This document shows, one piece after another, positions 49,601 to 60,900 of a DNA stretch of 64,000 nt. The notes beneath the pieces were generated by a model. It was not told the DNA's origin. It saw only the letters and a list, made by a program, of their open reading frames with translations, and did no database searches. Within the stretch, counting starts at the first letter, position 1, and every line of letters begins with the position of its first letter. Source of the DNA: Trichoplax sp. H2 (taxonomy: Eukaryota > Placozoa > Uniplacotomia > Trichoplacea); the NCBI GenBank assembly GCA_003344405.1, contig NOWV01000034.1, forward strand, positions 248,001 through 312,000. Reading direction: 5' to 3'. A program made the translations under genes and the position numbers.

Positions 49601-52600
49601 GACTTTATGGATTTACTAAATATAGTCAATCTTCTACCGACACCACTACTAGTAGCTGCAGATGCGTGTATTTTTGATTTACCACGGGCCTAAGATTTAA
49701 ATCATATTCTTTTCGATAAACCAAAGTAGCAATGAAATCCTAATTCAATAACGTAGCTACTCACCAACATAGATCGCTCCGGATCATCTCGATCTGAGTG
49801 GTATCCAACTTCATCTCGGACAATGCTGTTTATTTCCGAGAATGAATATACATTGTATATGGTATAATTATAATTCATATATGAAATTTATAATCGCTGA
49901 AGCATAAAGTTTAATCGCACATGAACTTATATATATCGATGTTCTTCAATTTTAAAAAGCAAATAGGATTGTACGAATCTTAATCAACTTATTTTTGATT
50001 AAATGCAATTGTTACGAAATAAACTACGTACTACAGAGTGTAAGTGTAAGATATTTAGATGATTGCAGGGCCATTAAGGTAATACTTTGCACATTCTTTC
50101 GAATGTGGATATGACTTAAACTGCCAATCATCCATGCAGTACAACTGTAACAACCAAAAATAAGAAACTAGATCGGATAGTTTATATAAATCGACGAATA
50201 GGTTTACAGGACTGTAATTATCAATCGAGAGAAATAAGGATTTTCATATCTCTACATGAATAAAATGAAACTCAATTATAAGCGAACCTTCCTCTGGGAT
50301 ATCTGGTAAACTTGTCGAAAGAAGGTTGTCTATTTATCAAAATAATAATAGATAGAGTTATGCAATTCTTAGAATTCTAAGTCTCCATAAGTGGTTTCAC
50401 CAACACTACAGTAATAATATGTATAGTAATATAACAATTAATAGAATTTTGTTGTAACTTTTTGATACTACATAATTGTTCGATAGGTAATATATTGTGG
50501 TATTTAATATGTATGATAGTAGCTGTAATATTTTAATTACCCTTTAGCTGCTCGTTTTAATTCCGCTTCCATAGTAATATTTTTCTTTTTCATAGGTCGC
50601 CTAAAATTGTCAATACTGTATTTAGCAATGTTAGATGGTATTAATTACAAAAATTTACACAATAACGCTATAATAAAGTATATAGTAGAGATGAGTAATG
50701 ACGAAAAACTATCTCGCGGCTAAATTTTGAAGTTATAATGGGTATGGTAAATACTATGAAAACAATAAGGACCGTAAAGCTAAAACATTTGGTACAAATA
50801 CAGTATTTAGGAATAAATCTGTAATTATTACATTTTACATATTCTAACTGACCCTTTCATCTGCTGCAACCTAGGGGGTAAAGTCAATTTCTCTGAATAG
50901 TTGAAAACACCAGATATAAGTGCCAGGATATATATAATATCGTGATAAGCCAGTTGTAATAATTATAACTTTTATGAATCAGATTAATGATATGTTGTCA
51001 ATTTACGACATAAAATCAAATTTTACGTGGATTGTTGACTTTAGTACCTACCGTCATCCCACTCATTGTAAAATTCTGTTGCGCTAGCCTCTCGCAGATC
51101 TTCTGTTGATTTTGCGATTCGTTTCAATGAATGCATGTTATCAGAAAGTCTGTCACCAAGAAAATTCGCTCCAGTGTCAGAGCTAGCACCACCCCCGTTT
51201 ATATCTTCTGATACCGCATGTATGTCAAAATCGTAATCAAATTCATCGTCGTCATTAGAAGGTAATGGTTGATCCAGTCGAATGTTTAAACCAACTTCGT
51301 TATCGTAATCGCTCTCAAAATCTAACTCGCTGGGATTTTCTAAACATCATAGAAGCAATTTTTCAATGTATGGATTATTACAATAGTGTTAAATAGCATC
51401 AATAATTAAATCTATTTTAAAATGAATTTCATGAATACGATGAGATACTAATCAAAGTTTATAATTTTATATGAATTTGAATAAGAATGGCCTATCGATA
51501 TCTGATTCGCTTTTTGCCATACGCATAGATTTCGAAAACTATAAAAATGGTTTAGAATCAAAAGACATACCGCTGACATCGCTTTTAATAATTATTACCT
51601 TGTTTTCCTTTAGGGCCACCATTTAAGATGTTGACCCAAGTATGCCGCCTATTGCCCCTTTTTGATTTATATTTTTCGATTTCAGCAGCGTTAACTCTAT
51701 CGTCATCGGATAGCTCATGTTCGTCTTGATTTAAATTTTGTAAGTGCGAGCCACCTCCGAATAGCCATCTTACAAATCCTTTGGAGGTATCCTATGTAAT
51801 TGCATTTAGCTATATTAATACATTGTATATACCATAGACATAGTTTTAAAGAAGATATGCAGCAAAAGTAAGGTGACATTATCATCAGCATGAAGGAAGA
51901 TAGCTTCATTTCTGATTATTAGTTGCTTTACAGAAAGTATCAAATAATGTTGACGCCATCACTGCAACGTTTATATTATATACGATACCATGTGTATATA
52001 GATTATATACAGTAGTTATTTTCCCTATTTTATGAATTGTTACGATGCTCAGAAGTTGGGCAATAATTTATTTATTTGTCACTGATATTCAACACTAAAT
52101 TAATCGATGCGGAGTAGAAAATATCATTACTGTCACAAGATTTACTCTAGCATATTTTACTTACTTTCACACTACCATAATTATTGTTGTTGTAGCTGCT
52201 ACCATGAAAGTAGTTTACTCTCATATCGTCTTTTCCTTTATGATCGAAGTTGGAGCTTTGAATATATGCCTTAAATGTGTTCAAAACCCGATCTAATATT
52301 ACGGTATCCATCGCAGCAACCATAATTTGGGCAGAAAATTATATAAATGATAATTTTATAAGATTATTCACATAAAGATGTCGTATAAAACAAAAATCAT
52401 TAACGATAGTAGGTGTATAAACAGTTGCGTTTCGTAAATACAGGTTAACATTAATTTCACATCCGCTTATGTAATGTATTACAACTTTAATTTGAATTTA
52501 GAAAATATTTTTAAGTTATGGTAGTATTTTATGTTATAATAAATATTTGACTGTAAGAAAAGGTTAGACTTTACATTATTCCAACGATACTATTAAAATC

Positions 52601-55600
52601 GTTTGAAGTAAATAAATCATAATATTTTACCAATTGCTGATGACTGAGGTGTTATTGATTGAATCGTGATATGGTCTATACCAAATTCTCTCTCGCGCAG
52701 ACTGTTCTTAAATTGCCGGAGTAGCGCATTATCAGCATAAATCTTTTCTAGAGGCTATAACATTGTGATATAAAAATAGTATATTTTGTATTAAGAGCAC
52801 AAATATTAATTGGCCAAAGTACAAAGCATTATATGTAACTATGATCGAATACATAAAGAGAGGAATTGAATATTTTCCACTACAATGCAATAAGATTTGC
52901 AATAACAGTTACAAGATTTAAATTATAAATTATTCAGACACCAACTTTAGTTGTAGTTTCGATGGATTAATTCTGCTGATAATGTACGAATAACAGTGGG
53001 GTAATAATTAAGTAATATGATTGCAAAAACATTGCATAAGTGAAACTTTAAATAGGCCCGAAAGAGTAAGAGTATATTAACTCGAAGCTACATTATTTAT
53101 TATTAGTGCAAGAATGGTACATCAAGAATTGATGATTGTTAAAGTAAGGCACATTTAGAGATTAGTAAATATTAATGCAATACGTTTATTTATAGGATTA
53201 GGGGCATTGTATTTTCTGTACTTTTATCAACTTTAAAACCTCTTCCAAATTTTCCATTTTGACCGTATTATGCAAGAATATTTTCTTATGATATGATAAT
53301 AGCACACAAAGTGAGTTAAAATGTGTGCATAGTGAATCAAATTCAACTATACTTCTTTCACTTATTGTATTAATTTATTAACGGATTAATTATATAATAA
53401 TTATTCACGATAAGAAAATCAGCAAACGCTTAAGAATTCAAATAGCTATCAAGTCATTGATCATAGAGATAATATGAAAACATAAAAATCAAGGATTATT
53501 TATAACAGCATATATCATTAATGATCAACAAATCGATATTAAACGACTTTGAATTTTACCTCATCTGCTGCAAAGTCTTGTAGTTGTTGGATTTTCTTAA
53601 TATCTTCATCTACACAGTTATAAATGAGAATTATAAATGAGCGAAAATACTGTAGTAGATAGATTTACATGATATATTTAATTATACGGCATTGTTACTG
53701 ATTTCACAGTATCGCAAAGTTTTCTATATATACTTAATTACGATCATTTTCTGTAATTTAACACATAAAATACGTCAACCGAGAATTGCTAAAGCTATTG
53801 TTAATTCATAATGTATTCCAAGTGCGAATATGCTATAATATATACCAATAAGTACGAGTAATCTTTTCGTATTCTTTTACCTATTTACCTTAACTTTATA
53901 ACTTTATAAGATAGATAAGATATATTATGTAGGTTATCAATATGTAAATTGATCTTGTAAATTAAACTTTCAGACTGTATACATTCTTTTATATTCTCGA
54001 CACAACTAAGCCTAAAATCTCAATTATATCCACGTCATTCCATATAAAAGTCAAATAAAATATCTTATCATTTTTTACAGATATAGTTATTGTTACGTGT
54101 AGCACAGATTTATATGTTTTTCGTTGACGTAGTCTACTTACTCGGACTGAAATCAGTCTTTGCTTTCTGTCTTGTGATCATGGCTAATCCATTAATTAGA
54201 ACTTTTGCGTAAGATTCAAGTAAATATATTCCGATGCAATCATTATCATCGTCGACGATATTACTAAAAGATCCGCAAGATATCCACACGTACGTATATA
54301 TATATATATAGATATCCATATTGAATAAAGAATTGATATCAGTCAAGAATTTTGATAACATGTATATGCAACTTTAAACATATTAGATAATATTATCATT
54401 ATAAACATTAGTATCAAACGTTTCTTCAAAAATTAGCATATTATAATTATAATCGGTGAAACTATTAGAATTGCACACATATGTATCGAAGTCGTAATTT
54501 AAATTTCTGATCATAGCCATTATTAAATAACTTTAAAGTGAAGAAATTTCTGATATAGTATATATTAATAGTAATAATGTGTATCTAACGATTAACTATA
54601 AGGATTAATGCTCAATTTACCGCTGCATATAGTTTTCGATCGACCGATGGCCGTATTTCTTAGCAACATCAATAACCAGTTCATTACGCTTATTTTTAAC
54701 CATTAGTCCCCGCTGAGCATCACTTGCTTGCAGAAGGAATTTTAGTGTTTGAAGCAAGCCAAAACGAGTAGCAAAGTGCAATATAGTATCTTGATTTACT
54801 AATTTAGAAATGCGTGCAACAAAAATGATAAATTATATTTGTCAAGGCCATAATACTTTTCAATCGATCTTTAAATTTCTGATGACAAGCAATCGTTATT
54901 GTATGCGCATTAGTTAATAACATGATCAATTAGTACAAATATATCACCTATGAACACTTTGCCATCGGAATTGTGACGTAAAAGGGACCAATTTCTTGGT
55001 AAAATATTGGTTAATTTTAGTCCTGTGGCTAATCTATTATCTAATTCAGCAATATCTACATCTCTTAATCCAATTGATTCCGGCGATAGTGCTGCTAAAA
55101 ATTCTGCCGCCTCATCATTTATTGTACTGAATAAAAGAAATTCAGCAACATATTGGCCTTGATCTTGACGATATTCGAATTGACTTGTTGCCAATGGATG
55201 TATACCATCTTCAGCTCGGACAATTAGGGAGACTTGAACTACTTCTGGAACATCGTGATCTTTATAATAAAGGCATATTAAGTTGTTGTAAAATAACAAG
55301 TGTAGGAGGCTTATAATTTATTGCACAAAAAGCATACGATAATAGCGATGGTTCAGGTACAGTACAATATAAATACGATCATTACATTTCGTAGTAAATT
55401 TACCTTTGCTATAATTAGCTATAGCTATTACATCATTATCTTTATTTACTTAGATTACTATATTCGATTATTACCTGGGATAGGAATGCGCAGCCTGTTG
55501 CCATCAATTCGCTGAACTGATGTAATGTGGCGTAAACTGCTACCTTCGAAGACGAAATATAATTCTTTGTTACTTAGTTGGACATCGCCAGAAACAGTAA

Positions 55601-55625
55601 CCGTGATGCATTGACAGTAACTATT
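40634..55625 (-). CDS. ARHGEF28: RhoGEF of the ARHGEF28/AKAP13 type (C1-DH-PH-coiled coil)
   Basis: Forty-one visible exons join in phase into 4,500 nt (1,499 aa): 55625-55475, 55259-54948, 54789-54621, 54170-54142, 53609-53560, 52754-52631, 52292-52165, 51791-51599, 51339-51048, 50600-50541, 50329-50288, 49825-49765, 49689-49594, 49479-49371, 49197-49115, 49000-48916, 48822-48662, 48464-48385, 47994-47948, 47730-47708, 47601-47536, 47414-47363, 47261-47209, 47078-46905, 46754-46674, 46571-46533, 46429-46312, 46232-46183, 45814-45764, 45696-45628, 45488-45416, 45087-45049, 44392-44305, 44214-44138, 44015-43953, 43757-43651, 43433-43399, 43197-43169, 42953-42850, 42720-42627, 41376-40634. It would catalyse GDP/GTP exchange on RhoA-like GTPases. 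The N-terminal domain (ELYFVFEG, VVQVSLIVRAEDG) and ankyrin-like segment (DTILHFATRFGLLQTLKFLL) resemble ARHGEF28. A C1 finger (about 575-630; CEYC, CIACRTVVH), DH (about 795-990; EEVKRQDVIF, HLRTLKII, CFTLVTQRLTKYPILIQ), PH (about 1005-1110) and coiled coils follow. The first exon is missing. Small exons at 54170, 50329 and 42953, and the GC donor at 44137, are less certain. Confidence 0.85.
46183..47414 (-). other. DH (RhoGEF) catalytic domain exons of the RhoGEF
   Basis: Seven short exons encode the Dbl-homology domain: 47414-47363, 47261-47209, 47078-46905, 46754-46674, 46571-46533, 46429-46312 and 46232-46183. Conserved region 1 is KRQDVIFEFIKTEKNHLRTL. The middle includes RRMFPGIERM, then YGNFCSYHIQSLALYKDLL. 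Conserved region 3 is TLVTQRLTKYPILIQAVIK. The arrangement aligns well with AKAP13/ARHGEF28 as I know them. Confidence 0.85.
49115..49479 (-). other. C1 zinc-finger exons of the RhoGEF
   Basis: Two exons (49479-49371 and 49197-49115) together encode a C1-type finger. A His in THQFVPGGK is followed after 13 residues by CEYC, then a Cys-x2-Cys (CIAC) formed across the splice junction, then VVH, a Cys, and a final Cys six residues later. The last His-to-Cys spacing (four residues) is wider than the usual two, so it is an atypical C1, as in non-phorbol-binding RhoGEFs. Confidence 0.7.
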
Positions 55626-56908
55626 CTGTTATCCATACAGAATAGCAGCGATTCGATTGAGAAAAATGCCACAGGAACCATCGAAGGACATTACATATTT
55701 TCATTTAAAATTACATAAGAAAGCAGTTAAATCTTAATTGTTATGTATGCCTATAGGTAATATAATTATGAAATGTCAATGTACATATCACAATCACGTT
55801 GAATTAATCTTTAAACAGCACTACAGTAATTGATTATTACTCTGTAGGGTTATTTCTCACATTAGCTTTTCCATCAAAATTCAAAAATATTATCATACAT
55901 TATTGCAAATTTTAAAGTCTATGATAATTCTTCGAGTTTTATAAAGCGATAGCCTGTACTATAAAGGAGTAAACATAGTCATCTTTTTACTGATTGTAGA
56001 ATATACATCATTAAATTGGCCATGTTTCAAAATTACTTGATATTCTCAGAACGATTAGTCAAATATTCGCAGTATTTGTCAATATTTGATATGGGGATAT
56101 TATTAAAAGTTTCAACGTCCTTCAGTGAAAGATCTTGGATATCAATTACTTTACACTGAAGAATGATCAAAATTGCCTGACCGAGCACTATCTTTCTCAG
56201 CTTCTGTAAAATGCCCATGCCAGTGAAAAGAGGAACACCTTGGTGATAATTACGATGTCAGCGTTAATACGCCATACTCGCATGCGAATCGGCAGATTAT
56301 TGTCAGAAATTTAGGTATATTGGAAGATTCATGATATAAGTCACTTTGTAGCTGTCATGCAGCCCTGCAAAAATAGCTTAATAGATTGTAGGAAGTCGTT
56401 AAGTGATATGTAAAATTGTAAGATTGATACTGTATGTACGAGATTATAGATTAGCTGGAATCTTAAGATTGTCTTGTGCGCATATCCGTGATAAAAAGTT
56501 CCAGTAAATATTATAGCTTTGGTTAGGAATGTTATTTCAAGATGGTTGGATACTAGAGATAATGGGAGTAATTTAATTTGATGCTCGATTAATCAGAAAT
56601 TATAGATCCAGTTGAATTATAATGTATGTAAGCAGGAGATCTCATCTTCCTGAATGCTCGTAACTTCTCTCAGCTGCTGTAAATTTCTTATCCCAGTGAA
56701 AAGAAAAATGCTATCGCTCTACCCAAGGGTAATTATGATACCAGCGCTGGATTGAGACAGCAAGTGATTTTGGATTTCAATCACTGCTTGGTCTTTGACG
56801 GTTTTACCACTCCTATTCCAATAGATTGTTGCCAAAAACTGCAATATGCTGTAACAGAACAGCTACAACATAAATTACTTTGTAGTCTACCCTAAACAAA
56901 TGATTAAA
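55626..56908. other. 5' flank of the RhoGEF gene; diverged repeat copies
   Basis: It must include the missing first exon and promoter of the RhoGEF gene. An in-frame ATG near 55693 (minus strand) reads 20 codons to a TAA just before the first visible exon, so it would need an intron to be used. Two diverged copies of the cagctgctgtaaa, then cccagtgaaaag, segment of the downstream array sit near 56195-56235 and 56668-56705. Confidence 0.45.
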
Positions 56909-57835
56909 ATTACCTAACTGAATATTTTTTTTCTAGCTGCTGTAAAACTTCCTGTGCCAGTGAAAAAGAAATGCTCCAGGGATAACTACGATATTGATAA
57001 ATTTTAGAGTGAGGCTGCAACAGGTCAGGTCTCGATTTGATCGTACTGTTGAAGCTCCGTGGTTCACCTATGACCAATGACGGGGTGAAGTTGGACAGCT
57101 CAATCTCAATTCCGTGTCTTTACCCTTATGATCACCATAGTCCAGCACATTTAACAATAACTAATAGGGGGTAAGTACTGCTGTAAATTTCTTATCCCAG
57201 TGGAAAAAAAAATGCTATAGCTCTACCCAATTACCTAACTGAATATTTTTTCTAGCTGCTGTAAAACTTCCTGTGCCAGTGAAATGCTTCAGTGATAACT
57301 ACGATATTGATGAATTTTAGAGTGAGGCTGCAACAGGTCAGGTCTCCATTTGATCGTACTGTTGAAGCTCCGTGGTTCACCTATGACCAATGACGGGGTC
57401 AAGTTGGACAGCTCAATCTCAATTCCGTATCTTTACCCTTTTGATCACCATAGTCCAGCACATTTAATAATAACTAGTAGGTGGTAAGTACTGCTGTAAA
57501 TTTCTCATCCCAGTGGAAAGAAAAATGCTATAGCTCTACCTAGACCTGGCCTCTACCCAATTACCTAACTGAATATTTTTTTCTAGCTGCTGTAAAACTT
57601 CCTGCGCCAGTGAAATGCTTCAGTGATAACTACGATATTGATGAATTTTAGAGTGAGGCTGCAACAGGTCAGGTCTCCATTTGATCGTACTGTTGAAGCT
57701 CCGTGGTTCACCTATGACCAATGACGGGGTGAAGTTGGACAGCTCAACCTCAATTCTGTATCTTCACCCTTATTATTGTCACCATAGCCCAGCACATTTA
57801 ACAATAACTAGTAGGTGGTAAGTACAGCGTACGGG
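56909..57835. repeat. Tandem repeat, three copies, ~320-330 bp unit
   Basis: Copies begin at attacctaactgaatattttt near 56909, 57231 and 57560. Each contains tagctgctgtaaaacttcct, gataactacgatattgat, gaggctgcaacaggtcaggt, ccgtggttcacctatgacca, tgacggggt and accatagtccagcacattta. Copies 1 and 2 also end with a second, shorter ctgctgtaaatttct block. Copies are over 90% alike by eye. The unit is much more GC-rich than its surroundings. Confidence 0.9.
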
Positions 57836-57918
57836 TCACAGTACAGGTAACGTCAACCTCAAGTCGCCGACTTTATCAGCACGATCAGTTCAATTTCACG
57901 GATGACTGCTGCTAGGGT

Positions 57919-57945
57919 GATTCGGCAAGTGTGTCTTGCCGAATC
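57919..57945. repeat. Perfect 11-bp inverted repeat (hairpin)
   Basis: The arms gattcggcaag (57919-57929) and cttgccgaatc (57935-57945) are exact reverse complements around a 5-base loop, tgtgt. It lies just past the 320-bp tandem array in a GC-richer patch. It could be a structured RNA element, the end of a mobile element, or chance. Confidence 0.7.
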
Positions 57946-60900
57946 AAACCGTTAGCTATTAGCTTTGATTAAATGTAGAACGCCATTTTTTTTTCCCCCT
58001 TTCGTTGCAATTTATAGTTAATAAAGGATAGCCTTACTGTAGTTTAAGGCCTTTGTTGGTAAAGAAAGATGTGTCAAAATGAAAAGTTGTTCAACCACGC
58101 TTTACTGTAATATAGGTAGATCGAAAATCCAATTAGGGCAAGTATCGGGCTTGTGTTGTGTTTACCGTGGATCGTGATTTTACTACTCTCGTAAATTTGC
58201 AGCGTATTGAATTACAAGGCATTTAATCAATATTCGTAAAACTAGCTAGCACATTGTCCAGCTGTTTAGTGATATAGTAGACCTAGACGGAATGATAAAC
58301 GAAGTTATTCGCAATGTCGAAACTTTCTAGGCTTTCTAGATGTCTATAATAATTCTTTTGTGGCCGTATGATCATACTGACTAGGACACGGACGCCCAGT
58401 ACTGTAATAGGCAGTATCTACTTTTAATCCAACTTGTGTAAGCATTACTGATGAATAAAATCGGAAATGATCCTCAGTTCAAGTTGTTACATTGGTTGAA
58501 CTGATTCATGAATGGCTTAGCCATGATTATGAAAGGACAGGATGGTTTCAAAAATTTCATCAAAGCGTATCATAGTCAGTAGAGAAATTTTGAATTAGAC
58601 TGTGCAACCAACGATCATCCAAAAAATAGGATTACCTTTATAAACCTTTTGAATTAAGTAATTATCTACTATAACCAACAGTACTAGAGTCCCAAGTGCA
58701 AATCGAATTAGATGTTTATAAATTACTCATGATAGAATCCAGTTAATTAAAACATGGGAAAAAGTTTTTGAACAACATGACGATGAAGAATATTACGGAA
58801 TATAAACATCGATACCGTTACAAAAGTAACAGGTGGCCAATTTTAAATAGTCAAGCATCTAGTAATGATTTATTGAGGGCTGCGACATACGCTGGACGCG
58901 TAAAACATACTTGAATTAGGAAGTGGTATCAATTTATTTCAGATGTAACCTAATCACTTCTATTACGTATACGGATGTTATGCTTTATATCGTGCTTATT
59001 AATAAAAATCATGAAATCATAATCATCTTAGCATAATGTTAAAGAGCAAATTGTCGTTCTTAAGAATAAGGCCTGCGTAGAATCGTAAAACTAAATCTTT
59101 TCTCGGAAGATCCTCTTTTACGCTAAACTGCCTATCAGTTTTCTCCGTTAATTGCAACCAACATCGAAACTTTCAAGAGAGATGGTATAAGATAACATGT
59201 CACCGGAATGTTTATAATTATGTACATAAAATATTGACCTTAATCTGCTTTTAATAATCGACAGCGCCTTAGTGTATGCGATTAAGATAATTTAGTGAAA
59301 TAGAACTGCTGAAAAGAGCCAGCGTTGCTCTTTCTACTATCCTAATACTGTACTTTCTTTATAAATAACTGCAAGATTTGTTTATTCTAGTATATTTTCT
59401 TTACAGTTATTGCAAACTGCAGTACATCATTTCATCTTAGTATGGCAGAAAATATGGCGGTTTTGCTAGTCAGACGCTGTCTGTGATCATACAAAAGGGG
59501 TTAACCTTTTTTCTCAAGCACAAGCATCTAAAAATTGATTTAGTAATGAAATAGACATAATGTTATTGGCTTTATAAAATTGGCAGTATTCTTAACTGAG
59601 TGCAGAAAAATTAACCGGAGAAGGAGTATTGATCAAAGAGGTAAAAAAAAATTGTAAGCTTGTAATTTGTTATGTTACATCGTTAACTTTTACAGTACAA
59701 CTGTAATTACTTGACGAAAGCAGTGAGATGAGTAATTATGTTTGCATACATGGTTATACAAAACGCTATTCTTAAACAACAATGTCGACCGAAAAGCTTC
59801 TAGAGAATATGCTATTTACACGTAGAATGGACTATGAACCTTACCAAAGTTAATCCTTCTTGAGGTGAAATCTCCATTGGGCCATAGCATTAAAACATCG
59901 ATTCATGTATAGGTAAATTAAATCACTAACTCGCTAGTATAACGCTTTCTTATTACGGAAAATAGAAGAGCACTACGACTCCATGATATCTCTAATTATA
60001 ACTTTCTACAAGGAAAATATAATTAGGAGACGAAGGATAATTTATACTGTCTGAAGTAATGATATGTTATATGGAAATCTTCAGTGTACCATGTCTTGCA
60101 TCCCGCTGTTTATACTAAATAGAACCAATTTGGCTAACAGGCTGATTATATATTCTAAACCAGCTTGCTCAGTATAATTAAAACAGGGCAAATCGAATTG
60201 CCAACTATAGACAAGTATATTGGCGTTGTCTGAATGCCACTAATAAAAAACAGTTAGTTGAGAGTTGATATTTTTTTGTATTTAATCACAGTAATTTGCA
60301 ATCAACAACAATTAACGTTTCTATTTGATTGACAATAAAGTAATTATTGTCATGGTAATTAATTTATAGTTATATAATAAAATTGCAATGCCAGCTCTGA
60401 CATAGCAATGCCATGGATTGTTCTAGCCGTTGAGTCATAAACAAGCTTGATATAGGATCAACAGACATAACACTGAATTAGTAAACTAGGAGAGTGATAA
60501 GAATTAGCCAGCATTTAGCGTGGTAGGTGTTAAGTCTTGTTTTCATCTAACTAGATTAGATTATGATTGTTTTAGTATTTAAGAAAATTAACAATATATT
60601 CAAGGTTATGGTACATATAGAATGTCTTTCTAGCAGGCAAATGATAGTCTTTAATAAATATAAATAAAAATAGCATTTCTTAGCTTCTTGGATAAACTAT
60701 TGCATGTTACGGAGATATTTATGGCAATATGGTGGATATCGGATGAGTCAGTCATTCATACTAAATACTTAACCATCGTATCATGAATACATAGGAATAT
60801 TGTTATTTAGTGATTGTTAAATGTCTCGATAGTGTCTACCTTAAAATTGAGTAGTAGCGTTCAGATTACATGGACATCTTCTTTGAAAGATAAATACCAG

